Positions 46,010 to 59,214 of a stretch of DNA of 64,000 nt are shown one piece after another. The notes below the pieces were generated by a model that was given only the letters and a program-made list of their open reading frames with translations, did not search any database and was not told the DNA's origin. The stretch spans positions 1 through 64,000 of the forward strand of contig BGZK01000751.1 in NCBI GenBank assembly GCA_005406025.1, read 5' to 3'. The stretch comes from Eumeta japonica. Lineage: Eukaryota > Arthropoda > Insecta > Lepidoptera > Psychidae. The position numbers and the translations under genes were made by a program. Within the stretch, counting starts at the first letter, position 1. Each line of letters begins with the position of its first letter.

Positions 46010-46050
46010 GCATAACCTGTAAAACCTTCAAAAGATTTTACAGGTTATGC
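46010..46050. repeat. Perfect 15-bp hairpin with an 11-nt loop
   Basis: Arm GCATAACCTGTAAAA and its exact reverse complement. Confidence 0.9.
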
Positions 46051-46499
46051 TCCAAGAGATATTCTCTTGATCAAAGGTCCGTTGGAATTATGCCGCGCAA
46101 GTCTACACATTGGCGATTTTCACGACATTGTTAACGAAGACAATGTTGATTGGGTACCCGTCACTACCTGCTGAGGGCTGATCTCGTTTTCGGAAATAGA
46201 GCATATTACCGGGACCTAGGGTAATCATGTCATATACACAGATAAATCTGAAGCAAATCTTAATATTTTGTATTAATGATTGTAGCCTTGTGTCTTATAA
46301 AAAATTACTACGAAAAACGGAGGAAGTTTGGACAAATGGTAGTTTTTTATTAGTAGGACGCGTACATTATAACAATTTATTAACAATTCATTTGAGTGAA
46401 CGATTTGATTATAGATATTAGAATTCATAAGGCTCATGTAAACAAACGTTCATTACACGCGACAGACACGCGTGCATACGAGCGCGACTTGTTGTATTT

Positions 46500-46880
46500 G
46501 TTTAGGATAACATTGGTCCACTACTGCGTCTGTGTATTTCTACTATTGAAACGAACTTCTGAATAGATCTTTCAAATTCCTATGTTATGTTATGTGCTTC
46601 TGGCTTCCGCGAAATCAGAAATGTAGCGGTATTGAAATAGATGAGGAATGAAATTGATGGCCAAATCCGTATCAAAATCGAGACGGGACCGAGACCAAAA
46701 TTAAATACAGGACCGAAGCTCAAATGGAATGGTGGATGGGGATCAGATTTAAGATATAAAAGATGATGGAATTCTTTCTATCTTTACGCATGTGAAAACG
46801 ATATCAGAAAGTTAGATTGGATTGGATTAAGGAATTTGATGACTTTTATCAATAGTAGGTTATACAGCAATTCATTCGAA
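46500..46880 (-). repeat. Third, diverged copy of the LINE tail
   Basis: GAATTTGATGACTTTTATCA near 46835 matches GAACTTGATGACTTTTATCA at 44320 in copy B, with flanking similarity (CTATCTTTACGCATGTGAAA versus CTACCTCTATGCATGCGAAA). The GGGACCGAGACC-type reiteration lies alongside, as in copy B. Confidence 0.65.
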
Positions 46881-47564
46881 TCTTAGATAAAAAAAAATGA
46901 CTTTTTGTATTTGCTTAAATAAAAGTCTAATTCGAACTTCTTGGATTGTACTTTAACTTGATTGTATATTGACTAGCTGGATTTTATATCACTAAAAAGA
47001 AACTGAAAAGACAAATCGATAGAAAATCTTGATTCCAAAAAAAAAAATTCAAGTCTTAGTGGACAACGCCAACAAAATCGTAATCTGCTGTTGGTTACCT
47101 ATTAAGTAGCAAGTTGCAGATTATGTAGTGTGATTGATACGCCTAAGCATAAGAATGCAACAATTAGCGTTGAACGAGATCATTTGTTCCTTCATTTTGA
47201 TATTGCTTTTACCATTCTGTATTTTTGGCAAAAAACAATATTGTCAAACTCAGTGTATACTGTTGTCAATGTATATTAACAACAATTTTTTATGTTGTCA
47301 ATGTGTATGTCATTATTTGCTTTATAATGAAATTATTGAAATCTCTGTCTTTAAACTAACGAGTCTTATACTATTTCAATGTCAAGCAACTAATAAAATT
47401 ATTATTCTTTACATACGTTAACTATCATATATGAAACTTGTTTACTAATTTATAAATTTTATAAAAGTCGTAAAATTTTTGTGTATTCGTAAATTTAAAA
47501 ATAAGTTAATAGTAAATTTTATATCAACAACTTGTACATGTATTCTGATAGGCATTGTTGAATA

Positions 47565-47625
47565 AAAAGCCGGCTAAGTGCCAGTCAGACGTGAACACAA
47601 AGGGTTCCGTGACACCGTATAGTTC
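47565..47625 (+). repeat. Fragment of the GCCGGC...GGGTTCCG repeat family
   Basis: AAGCCGGCTAAGTGCCAGTC then AAAGGGTTCCGTGAC is a diverged copy of the family at 58230-58275, in reverse orientation. Confidence 0.55.
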
Positions 47626-48029
47626 TCAAGATTACGTATTTTTTAAAATAGTTTAGTAAAACGCAAGAGACATGTTGCATCAATATGTGATTATTCGTCA
47701 AAATCTGTAAGGTAGTAGGCGCAGGAACAAATCAGTACGTATTCGACTTATACTTGGCCGGTTATTGTAATTTGGTATTTTTATTAAGATTGTACCAGTT
47801 AGACGCTTATATGTATTTCTATTACTAAGATCGACCAAAAAACGCCGAAAAAAATACGTTTCTTGTACGGGGACCTCTCTTTAATTTTCAACTTTATTTT
47901 ATTTTTATTATTTGCTTATATAGCGGGCCTAAAATCAATACTCTGTGACAATGTCTACCTAATGCAGTTAAAATGTGACAGGCAGAGTGAACAGACAGCG
48001 CAACTTTACGAACAGAGCTCCTTTGGCAT

Positions 48030-48165
48030 CCTTTTGGATTACCATCATCATCAGTCTGTCTTTCTACCGCTGGATATAGGCTTTTCCCAGAGTGCGCCAC
48101 CACACACAGTCCTTTACACTTCGTATCCATCCGCTTCCTGTGATGCCTTTCAGGTTGAAAATATT
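48030..48165 (+). repeat. CATCATCAGTCTGTC...CTGGATATAGG repeat fragment
   Basis: CATCATCAGTCTGTCTTTCT, CGCTGGATATAGGCTTTTCC and a TATCCATCCG block in this order are the hallmark of an abundant lepidopteran interspersed repeat. The 124-codon open frame at 47863-48237 runs through it and is not a gene. Confidence 0.6.
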
Positions 48166-48339
48166 TATGCATTTTTAGTTTTAGTTAATTTTTTTAACTA
48201 TTATTATTTTGGTTGTCCCATAAATTCTTTCAATTGAACATCATAGTCGAACTAGTATATAACTTTATATCTACATTCCAATTGCTTTTGTATTGGCTCT
48301 TATTCATTCCACTGCTAAGGTTTAATTGTATTTATTTCG

Positions 48340-48550
48340 GATTGAAGGTCTGGAACTTAACGGCTCGGAGCAAATTGGGGGCTGCTAACGACCTTCATAT
48401 ATCACGCGATAAAAATGTCCGAGACCGATGGCTTAGCTTGCTCTTCAAGGCACAGACCCAGTGGATTAAGCTGATCTATATTAAAAACTCATTAGTCCAT
48501 TCGTCCCTACTTACAGTTCGAAATCGATATCTTCTGCTTTGAAGGTGCTA
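48340..48550 (-). mobile_element. SINE, same family as 2990-3215
   Basis: GGGCTGCTAACG, GATGGCTTAGCTTGCTCTTC and AAATCGATATCTTCTGCTTT align along the other SINE copy, which is the basis for the call. Confidence 0.55.
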
Positions 48551-51539
48551 TCGCTCTTTTAATAGACAATTAATATATCAAGACATATTAAGTTCTCAAA
48601 ATACCCTTTTAGTAACATGTTAAATCGGAAATATCTATTTAGGGTCGCAAAGGCAAAATCTCAGAAATGACCTTAATAATTATCCTCCATTCTCTTTATC
48701 TGCTACCCTATGGCGGTTCTCTGAGTGGATGGGTCACATTAACTTTAATTAAAACGATCTACTCTCAACCTTACTACCTACTTATCCAAATAGGTCAGTG
48801 TTTAGAGCTTTCATTCTTTTTACGATCTCATGCCCAATGAAGGTGGTTTAGATGCTTATTACGTAAGAGTAGGCTTAAGGCATTTTTAACTACTGGTATT
48901 TTTTTGATATTACATTCACCAAAAAAAAAAAAAATGTAGCAGTATGCGTAATATTATTCAGACAATACTTTATACCGAATAATCGTCCAAAGCTTCGTAC
49001 TGCATCCACTATACGGCGGATATTAATCAAATGATACTAAATGATGATTGATTAAGATAAAATGAGCAACATACGTTTTTGTGTTGTGAATTGTAAAAAT
49101 ACTAGCAAAAATGTGTAAATTTTATTTTAACTAATTAATATTATATATTGCTTTAGAATATTAGGTATACTACATATACGTAAAGCTATAGTAAAGAAAA
49201 AGTAAGTCCTTTTACAATTACTTTATTTTTGTAAAAATAGTAACATTGCACATAGAAGATAGTAGAAAATCTATACGTTTTTCTACAAGCAATCGCAATT
49301 AAAAAACAATAGCAAGGATTCGATTTCTGCCCATCGTCATTGTTTGTCAATGAAAAACAATTTTATAGTTGATTATTCAGAATTCTATTTTAATTGTAAT
49401 TCCATGTTTCATTTACAACTAAAAATGAAAAAAAAGACAAATTAATTATACAAACATATAATTTAGGTAAGAAAAAAATTTTATTTTTTGCCGTTTTTTT
49501 TATATTTTAAGTTATTTCTCCACAGTAACTTTTTAAACTAGACATTGTTTTGCAAAATTTTCATAGAATTTAAGCTATTTTTTAATGTCCCCATTATTTT
49601 TGGCCAAACCAGTAAGAATAAGTGAAACTTTTAACTTGTTTAATAGACTGTTAAGAGTTTTATTTCAATTACTATTTAAAGTTTTTAACTGTTAAATCCG
49701 CCACGTAACATTACCAAACACCGACACGCCTCAAATATCGCTCTTTAGATCGTATCATAATCTGTGCTGCTGTTGTATTTTGAGATCGTAGCCAGTTGTA
49801 AGTGGATCCTGTATTAAAGTTCTGTAGAAGTTTTTCCAAAATGTTTAAAAGTCTTACTATTTATTTCCCCTCGCTCAAAAAAGACTACGGTAGTTAAATA
49901 TTCGTGTATTCGTCTAGTAGACGAGAAACCTGAGTTAGAATCTTAAAATAACTTGTGTTATGTTTACGTACATCAAGCTAGTTACTAAAAAATGTGTTTT
50001 TAAGAATGAAGTTATCTTTTATTACGGCTTTTAAAATAACAATGAGACCTTATATAATTTCTACTAAAACCCTCGATCTATGGTCGCCACTTAATACATA
50101 CCTAATAGTAACATAAAACAAAAGAAAGGCATATCTACTTGTACGTTCTTTCTGGATTGTTAAAAAATGACATGGCGTTAGTTAAAATTATAGAAGTACT
50201 GTACACTGTTAAGTTATTATTATTAAATACGTAATAAATATAATTAAACATATATTGATTAAGTTAAATTTGATTTAAAACCTAAACTCGCAATAGGAAT
50301 AAATAATATTGTTCATGTACAAAAATATGTAGAGAATAAAAAGGAAACCTTCTTTTACTAGCCCAGTTTCTTTTTATCACATTAAAAGAAAGACATTACA
50401 AATTAGATCGGATTTGTAATATAATAAATCACGATCTGTAAGTAATTGAGTAGACGAGTCTCTTCGACATCCTTAGAATACGGTCTTCTGTTACGGCTTT
50501 TGAAATATATTCAGGAGTTGAAAACAATTTTCAATTTTACCGAAATTCTTTGAATGTCGGTCGATCGGCTCCTCCCCTTCGTTCGGTTTATAATTCTCTG
50601 ATCCTTTGAAGTTAATTGAGAACCGATCTTTATTATTCTCGTTTGAATTCAAAACCAATGTTTAAGAGTTTTACTTGATAAAAAGGCCAGTTTGAAATTA
50701 CATTACGTACGCATTTATTTTATGCCACTGCAAAGAATGTCAATATAAATATCAGTGTTTGTATAGAAATATGCTTAAAAGAAATTTACCTTTTGGAAGA
50801 AAAAACGGAAAGTAGGAATGAAACGTTCCTATTTTAGGTTTTATGCTGGTGCATATGGTGGTCACCATAAAAGGATGGAATATATTAATAATAATGATAT
50901 ATTAAGAATTTAATGCAATAGAAATGCAATTCCTGCGTAACGTGTTGAGTATTCTTGAAAAAAAAGTACAAAAATAGTAATGCGAGGGTACAGTGTGGCT
51001 TGTAAGACATAAATGTAGAAGAGTAGGAAAGAATAAGTCCAAGTACTTTGAACATTTGGAAGGGGTCAATGAAATTAGACTAAAGGAAGAATCCTATAAA
51101 GCTAATGTGGGGAGAAAAGGTTGATCAGAGATGCCTTAAAAACCTTGATTAATCAGTAGCGAGTACCTTCAGGCTCCACCTCCTCTTTCATTTTACTTAC
51201 TCTTACTTTTCTCTTACTTACTCTTACTCGTACTTCGTCTACACATGCAGGTGCTGCGAGGCTAGGCCTAACAAAATCTATCAATAAAGGAAAGTAAAAA
51301 AAAGTAAGTAGAATAAATAAACTATAATGTAAATAGATGTAAAAGTGAGAAATAGATTAGGTCGTAGGCATAAGGGCTTAAGCTAGTCTATTAAATGATA
51401 ATGTGGAATGGGTGGCGGTAATGGATTATACCATAAATCAAATATAAAAAATTAAAATAAAACAGCAGTTTTACATGTATATAGAGAATTTGTTTGAAAG
51501 TAGAAAGCTTAATATAGAGGAACAAGACCGTTCATTTAC
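48551..51539. other. AT-rich DNA, nothing recognised
   Basis: A CTTACTCTTACT-type pyrimidine repeat lies near 51200-51235. No coding similarity was seen. Confidence 0.5.
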
Positions 51540-51541
51540 TA

Positions 51542-52797
51542 CGAGGGCTTCTATGTATGTGTCCGGAATATCAAAAAGAAACAAACATCTATCATTTAAT
51601 ATAGTTTCACAATATTCGCCAAGATGATCGATGCACTTTTGCATACGCTGAAACAAATTTTTATAGCACTTTTTCTATTCTGAGTGATGTATTTCTAAAA
51701 TGTGCATTTTGAACGTACCAACGGCTTCTTTGCGGCTCGAAAAACGTTGACCACGTAATTTATTCTTAATGCTTGGGAATAAATAGAAATCATTGGATGC
51801 CAAAGCGGGGCTGTATGGTAGATAACCCGTCAATTCGATCTTTTGACCTTCCAAAAACCGAGTCGTTTCGGCCGACATGTGACAGCTAGCATTGTCATGA
51901 TGAAGAATGATTCTGCGTTGTGCGGTTGTTCTTTCTTATTTCTTCAAAGATTTCTGGCAAATAAATGGTCGTGTACTACTTCGAATTAAACATTTTATGA
52001 TTTTCTAGTGGCACTGAAACCACATGTCCATTTATACCAAAAAAAAACAGATAACCATTTGCTTTAAAGTGCTTTTGGTACGAATCATTTAAGTAGGGTT
52101 GGGCTCATCTTAGAACACCCATACACTGTTGACTGTTGTTTACTTTCGCGGTCATACGCAGAGATCCTATATTCATTACCTATGAAGATTTTGACGCACC
52201 ACGATTATATTTTTTTATCACGTTTTTGAACCAATCGACACGAACCTGTCTTTAATCAATGTTCAAGTTGTGCAGAATTGAACGCGAACAAATTCTTTTA
52301 CAGCCAAATTTTCGTGTAGTATCTTATATATTCTCGTCATACTTATGCCCAGGGACCCCTTTATCTCGCTATATGTAACATGATGATCTTGCATTATTGG
52401 TTCCCGTACAGAATCGATATTTTGTGGTACAACAAGCGATTTAGGGTGACTTTCTTTAAATTCCTTAAATAATGAAACTTACTAAACCAGTGATACACAG
52501 TAGTTTTCAATGGAACTTCATCCCCAAAAGTCGAAGTGAGTTGATCGATGCACTGTTTTTGAGTTAGCCCACGCCGAAAACCGTAATGAATCGTCGCACG
52601 AAAATTTTCACGAGTTAAATCCATGGTAATAAAAACACCCAATTTTCAAAATGACGCCACAATAATAAAAACAAATGACAATTTCATGAAACAAACTCTA
52701 TTCTATAGCCAAGAAATTCCATCTTCAAATGTTGTAATTAAATTTTAAATATTGTTCTCTATGTGGCCAGTAATGAATACATAAATAGCAGCCCTCG
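51542..52797 (-). mobile_element. Mariner transposon with TIRs, inactive transposase
   Basis: The inverted ends read CGAGGGCT(T/G)CTAT(G/T)TATGT, and each is flanked by TA (51540-51541 and 52798-52799), the mariner target. Length is about 1.26 kb, as usual. On the minus strand the transposase starts MDLTRENFRATIHYGFRRGL, TQKQCIDQLTSTFGDE (N-terminal helix-turn-helix), has PYSPALASNDFYLFPSIKNK (a block with the last catalytic Asp, where PALA replaces the usual PDLA) and ends FQRMQKCIDHLGEY. Frameshifts separate these, so it is dead but fairly young. Confidence 0.9.
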
Positions 52798-52799
52798 TA

Positions 52800-55230
52800 C
52801 GAGGGAATAATGGTTGTATGGTTCTTATAATACATAAAATCAACTGAGCTCAGTATCTTGGGTAACTTGATAAGTGGATTCTTTCTTTCTCTTACAATTG
52901 ATAATAACTTCAATGCTTTCACTTTTATTAGATGGCAGGTTTACTTCATAATATTCATGCGAGTAAGTATCCACATACCACTACCACCACACACTATCTC
53001 ATCACATTGTTTTTTATTAAAACAATGTCCAAAAACAAAACATTCATATAGCTTATTAAGAAGCTTGGATTCCTGATGTACCTACAGAGAGGGTTGGTAG
53101 ATAAATATGAAAGATGAGTAAGAAATGAACAATAACTACAAATAAATACAATAAATTAATACCACAGATGGTACATTATATACAACGTTACAGTGGAAAT
53201 ATGTTGTCTTTGTTTAGACTTCTGGGAAATAGGTATAAGCTAATAAGAAAAGAATCCCTTTAATTACCATTAATTTCTTCTGTATTTTATGTCTTCGAAG
53301 CTTCTGTGTTGTATGTCTTCTAAGCTTGCATCATCTTTATTAGTATATAATTCTAAAACACAACAGTTTCTCTTTTTTTTTCAGATATACGAATGTAGTA
53401 TCTAGATTCTAAGTGAATTGGAATAGAAATTTATGTTCATCATTAGTCGCACGACCTCTGGAACGAACTCTAGTCTAAGATAATATCAATTATCTATTTT
53501 GATGTAAATATTAAAATAAGAACATGAAAAGGTCACACAACAAATTCATCATTTCTTAAATAGGGCTCAGCTGGTTAGTGATTTGGGGATGTCAAAAGCT
53601 TTATTGTTTGAAACTTTTCCAATAGAGTTCAGTTTGGCGGTTCTGCTGTCCAAATAATATTGCCAGATATAAAGGGAATTATTGTGATACCAGTTGAGTA
53701 TGTGTGTTATGACATACTCGTACATATGTATAATGTTTTACTGTGGACGCATTTTTTGGAAAAAACGCAAATTTTCAAGTCGTTTTTGTCGTTTTTTAAA
53801 TCTGTAATTTATTCATCATGTCGAATTGCTTCAGATTTTCTAAATAAATCCCTTTAAAGCTGAAGAGTACTTTGGACTTTGTGCGACAAAAAAAAGAACA
53901 AAAGCTTTGTGTTTATTTATAACGGAAAAAATCATTAATATTTTGCTGTATTCATATTTTTCTGTATTACTGAATACTTAACAACACACTTTTCATACAT
54001 ATTGAGTTTTTTTTTTTAATAACTTGTAAAGTTCTTGTCGTATTGATGTTTACTACTTGGTCAATTTTATTGGCCAAAAAATATGCGTTTTGTAAATAAA
54101 TGTAGAATTGTGGACTTAGCCATAAAATCATATTGTTGAGAAGAAGCTTTATATATAATTAATTTTACAACTCGAATTTCATCCATTTATGAACTTCAGA
54201 ACAATTAAGAATTTTGGACATGCACTAATAATAGGCGGACATAATAAAAACATAATAAACAGTATTATCGATCTGATCTGATTATGGAGTCGAAATGTGG
54301 AGGTAGAAAGTGGAAATCCTCAATGATTATTGAGCCCTTTGAGTTTTGCTTTATTGATTTCTTTCCGTAACTCTAATATTTGATAACGAGGGTCTGTCAG
54401 AAGGTGGAAATGGGGATTCTTCAATGGCAACTGAAGTTTGTACTCGTTTTGTTATTTAGGCGAGTCAAGATTGTTACGTATTTATTATTAAAAATACAAT
54501 TTTTATAATTATTGTAAAATTTTTACAATTTAACAGTTAGCGGATTTAGATAATTATAAAAATAAACAACGCTTGCTTAGGTGTTCGATATCTGTCAATC
54601 CTCTGGAATCAATATTGAATCATTTGGATAGAGATTCGTAGTGGAGAGGCAGATTCGAGGGTCAGCGGTGGGTTGCATGCTGCATGTTAATGCATGTTGC
54701 AGGCAAGCGTCTACAAATACAATACAAAAAGGTTCAGAATAATATTAAATCTTAAAAAAGAAAAGAAATACTGTTACAACATTAAACATTCGCTTTGACA
54801 GCTTTTTATTTACGATTTTCATACATAATATCTGTCAATTCCCTAGAATCTTCTGGTTTTATTCGCTCAATGGACGACCACTTTTGAACATAAACATTAC
54901 CTTCAGGATTATACAATTTGAGATTCTGGAACACCATGAATTTTTCGTAGTTTATGTACCCTAAATATAGCGGCTGAGGAGCATTCCTCGGTCTTATGTA
55001 TAGTCTGTCGGAACGTGTGAATGGACAAAAATTCGTAGCAGCTATACACCGCAGCTGTGCAATTATGGACAAGCATACAAAACGTGTTTTCGTATCGTAT
55101 TGTACAGTTAAAGCGAAATACAAATGACATCATACCATTCTCGCTTGAACGCGTCACGAACGACGAGATTTCTGTCAAATATACGAAATGTATTCGATAT
55201 TGTCATTTCATTAAATGATTGCGCAAACGA
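52800..55230. other. AT-rich DNA, nothing recognised
   Basis: 54806-55180 on the minus strand is open in two frames with no recognisable family. I do not call a gene. Confidence 0.45.
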
Positions 55231-55234
55231 CTAT

Positions 55235-55420
55235 CTGAGCCACCGGAGAGTAGATGGTCACCGCCGACCATGTGTACTCGCAATCTCAGAGAGTTCATCA
55301 GTGCGGTGTCGGCCAGCGTCGGACTGGTCATACAGTCGAGGTGGCGTTTGCCGGCCGGGCCCCGGCCTGCGCGGGCCCCGACCACACCACTGACCCTCAG
55401 GCTCACGACCTACAAGTAAA
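55235..55420. repeat. GC-rich fragment of a GATGGTCACCGCCGACCATG repeat
   Basis: GAGAGTAGATGGTCACCGCC matches GAGAATAGGTGGTCACCGTT at about 58318. It is open in several frames because it is GC-rich, not because it codes. Confidence 0.5.
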
Positions 55421-55914
55421 ATCGTTCATTCATGTTTAGAGAGAAATGAAACGGACAAATTCGAAAGACAATTGATCATGAGACCATCCCCAAAACTTCT
55501 CGCTGTTTAACTCAGAGACATGACTCTTTTACATTTTTAAGGACAAAAATTATAATAGCGCTGTTTTTTTGTTTTGGAACAACATTATTTATCGGTTAAT
55601 TCAATTGAGAAATTCGATACCGTTGTTTAGTACAAAAATAATGTCCTTTCAAAAGTATTGCTCCATCAGAAAATTTGTAAGTTATTTTAAAAGGCAAACG
55701 AAATGAGCAGTTTTATCTGTTTTGCGGCTTTGAAGTAGTTTTTCGTTGTATTAAATGATGGATGTATTAAAACCGACATGTCAAAAGATTGAAAAGTTAG
55801 TCCGAAAAAGCACCTTTTTGGAAATATTTAGACGGCTGCAACTTTTGAGCGAATTAATCGATTTTGATCTCCTTTGTGACATTCGACGTACGTTTTTAAC
55901 CATTAAAATGATAT

Positions 55915-56095
55915 ACCCTATCTATCCTTGGAGAAGGGTTCTGGAGAGCCCTTAAATTCATAATACCACCCGGGCCCTTCAAGTTCAGTCCGACCCTGGT
56001 GTCGGCTTCTTGGGTAGGAACAGGATATCCGATGGAGAAGAGAGAGGACTGATGTCGGGCGAGTGGGCTGCTTGAGTACACTTCGACGGAAGGTA
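55915..56095. repeat. Repeat fragment containing GGATATCCGATGGAGAAG
   Basis: AACAGGATATCCGATGGAGA matches AAAGGATATCCGATAGAGAA near 58405. It probably belongs to the same family as 55235 and 58310, split here. Confidence 0.5.
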
Positions 56096-56099
56096 CTAG

Positions 56100-57490
56100 A
56101 TACTAGGAGAATATATGTAAGGATATGTGTATGAAAAAATATATACTGCATACAAGATAAGTATATCTAAACAAAGATGAATCCGTATAATAGTTAAAAT
56201 GTTCCCATTTGATATTTAATGGATCTTGGTGGACGTATTTACTCTGTGTCGTATATTATATAAATAGAACAAATGCGATAAAACTGTCAGCACTAAAAAA
56301 ACGTTCTTATTGTCGTATCACTATCAATTTATCGCATTTTTCTACCATTTCTATGATACGTATCGTCACTATATCGAGATGATAATAACGTTATTAGGTT
56401 AGTAAAATGGAAAAGCTGTTTTTCTGTGAACGCACATATATTTGATCATGGTAATTATTCGTATTGCTCAGCTATTTCTCATTATAAAATAATTTCATGA
56501 CACTTACTTCTTTCTGCGTAGACACATTGTCTAATGATAAAAATATTTTATATAAATTTCAGTGTTAAGACAATTTATAAAGTCACTATTTTGCATATAA
56601 AAAAGAAAGAGATGCAGAGTTTTAATTATGTCAATTTAATTTCGTACAGTTGGGTTTGATGTTTATAAAAAACATCTTTCAAGAAAAAGATTTTTTTTTT
56701 CATAATTTCAAAAGAACTCCGACCTTTACTTCGATGTTGATTTATTTTTATGCTTTAAGTTTCCGGATTCACGCCCAAGGATACCTTAACTCGCTAACTG
56801 AATTTCAAAGAGCGAAAGGGTCCGGTTCAGAAATTACGTCTAGGATTTACGTGACGCGAATAAAATGACGATAAGGAGCACAAAAATCGTTAAGCTTCCG
56901 CGATGCGCCATCTTTAGGTGAAAGAACGAACTGTCCCACAAAATAATCAAAGTGCAATTTCAACGGAGACATTAAAAAAAATACTTTTCTCATTTATATT
57001 ACAAATACTATTTTTTATCAAGAACTAATAATGTCTTACCACGATCCATCGCATTGCTTTGAAATGGAAAGGAACGGGGTTCAATATTAAGCACGAGTAA
57101 ATTGAGCAATGAACTTTTAAATTAAGTGGAATTAAACCATTTACGTCGTTTCTCGAAGAGCGCGTTATAAGTTTATCCCGGATTTTATCAGCATATGACA
57201 TGACGACAATATTTAAGTTTCCAATTCGGAATTCTTCGCACATAGCGAGTTTAGGTTCAAGAGGAAATTGATGACCGAGGGTCTATAATGCGTCTAAATT
57301 ACGTAATAAAAGCCTAACTTATCGGTAACAATTATTTTATCATAATTTAAGAAAAAATAATATATATTAAATAAAAGCTCATCGAATGATGCTATGTATA
57401 TAACATATATAGAGATTAATATGTTGCTACATTTTCCTACAAAGAACTTCTTTTTTGTTCGATAGTAAGAGTTCTTTTCTTTATAACTTC
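56100..57490. other. AT-rich DNA, nothing recognised
   Basis: No gene or repeat identified with confidence. Confidence 0.45.
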
Positions 57491-57493
57491 ATG

Positions 57494-57534
57494 AAATAGT
57501 TGGATGTGGCATGTAGTGCCACATCCAACTATTT
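57494..57534. repeat. Perfect 18-bp hairpin with a 5-nt loop
   Basis: Arm AAATAGTTGGATGTGGCA, loop TGTAG, exact reverse complement. Confidence 0.9.
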
Positions 57535-57689
57535 ACATTTTCTTAACAGAAACCATAAATAAATGTGCTGGAATATATTCGTTATGTTAAAGTATCTCAA
57601 AGACTATAAAATTTTCTTTTTGGTTTTTAAAGATTTAAAATTTTTGTGTGACTCCAACAAATAAAATACAATTTGCAGTGTGTGGATAT

Positions 57690-58275
57690 TTCATTTTAAC
57701 GGTTCTGTACTCAAAGGGTAAAAACGCGACCCCATTTCTAATTCTCCACTGTCCGTCTGTCTGCCTATCACCAAGCTGTATCTCATGAACCGTGATATAG
57801 TTGAAATTTTCACAGATGACGTATTTCTGTTGTCTCTATAACAACAAATTCTAAAAACAAAATAAAATAGATGTTTAAGTGAGGCTCGCATACAACAAAC
57901 GTGATTTTTTCGTCGTTTTTTGCTCGATATTAATAATGGCAAAAGGTCGAGGCTTGAAATATTCACAGAATATTTAAGTGTATATTCACTTTAAAAATAA
58001 ATAATTAAATTAAAATAAAATATGTATTTAAGGGGGGCTCCCATACAACAAAGGTGCTTTGTTTGCCCGTTTTTTTCTCGGTCTTAATAATGACAACAAG
58101 TAGAAACTTGAAATATTTACAGAATATTGAGATTTATTTTAGTTTTAAAAATAAATACCTACTTAGTTTAAATAAAAAAAAACTATATAAAAAATGTTAT
58201 AATATAGTGTTTAATGGTGTATGGATAATGGTACGGAACCCTTTGTGCGCGAGTCCGACTCGCACTTGGCCGGTT
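57690..58275. repeat. Lepidopteran interspersed repeat (tandem halves, GGTACGGAACCC...CTTGGCCGG end)
   Basis: Two diverged halves share CATACAACAAA.GTG, TTAATAATG.CAA and GAAATATT.ACAGAATATT blocks about 130 bp apart. The element ends GGTACGGAACCCTTTGTGCG, CGAGTCCGACTCGCACTTGG, CCGG, a phrase very common in lepidopteran genomes. CTGTCCGTCTGTCTG runs occur near 57750. The class is uncertain. Confidence 0.65.
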
Positions 58276-58309
58276 GTTTATAGCATTTTCGAGAGACAAA
58301 CGAGCATAC

Positions 58310-58490
58310 GATCCACTAGAGAATAGGTGGTCACCGTTGCCCATGGATATACGCAACCCCAGATGAGTACAAATGCGTCGTTGACCCTTTGAATAGGGAA
58401 AGGATATCCGATAGAGAAAGAGTAGAGTGATAGAGGCGTAGTGAGGGAGGTAGCGGGACTGGGTACTAACTCAAAAGTTATATCTGGAAT
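58310..58490. repeat. GTGGTCACCGTTGCCCATGG repeat copy
   Basis: Carries both the 5' block seen at 55235 and the GGATATCCGAT(A/G)GAGAA block seen at 55915, which shows that those are parts of one family. Confidence 0.55.
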
Positions 58491-58624
58491 AAGAGCAGTA
58501 TGACAAATTTAGCTTTACTGTTTTGTCAAAGTTTATATTACACTCATATTTAAATTAGGTTAACTTGTTGTGTAAAACAACATAATCAGAAATTTATTTT
58601 TAATTAACTATATCGTCTATATTT

Positions 58625-58650
58625 CTATTATTTATCTAGATAAATAATAG
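58625..58650. repeat. Perfect 26-bp palindrome
   Basis: Half-site CTATTATTTATCT, with no loop. Confidence 0.9.
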
Positions 58651-59214
58651 GAATAAAACTCTTTCTTGCAACGACGCTTTCTAGTGCGTGCCAAAATTTC
58701 AGCTTTTCATCAGTGCGACTGGTTAAAAGCATGATATATTTGAAAATAATTATTTAAGAAATATTTTATAGATAATAAAGGTATTACATAAGCACGCTAT
58801 ATAAAGACTTATGACTAAGTTGTTAAATGTATAAATTTTAATGAACTTAGACACTATAAAACTTGCTTAACTATAGCACAGTAAGATACTTAATTTGCAT
58901 TGTTCGTATAAAATATGTAAAAAATGGAATACTTGAATATTTTCAATTATTTTATTTGAACGTCACCGGCCTTCTTTGAGGGTGAAAATTTTTAATTTTG
59001 ACATCGACAAATTTTGTCTTACAGGACTATTTACAAGTGCCTACCATTGTTAAAATTTTCACTATAGGCTTTTTGACTATAGACTATAATATAGGCTTTT
59101 GACGTCTGCTTACAAATTTCTGAACGATCGCATGCTACCAACAACATCCCTAAAATAACACATTCATTTCAAGTTTTATGATCACAGAGCTAATATCAAC
59201 AATGAGTCGATAAC

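Noticed and set aside
47863..48237. 124-codon open frame with hydrophobic start
   Set aside because: Its second half is an interspersed repeat (CATCATCAGTCTGTC...CTGGATATAGG); no protein similarity.
54806..55178. Two overlapping minus-strand frames of about 90-105 codons
   Set aside because: No recognisable domain, weak starts, overlapping frames both open; likely chance or an old repeat.
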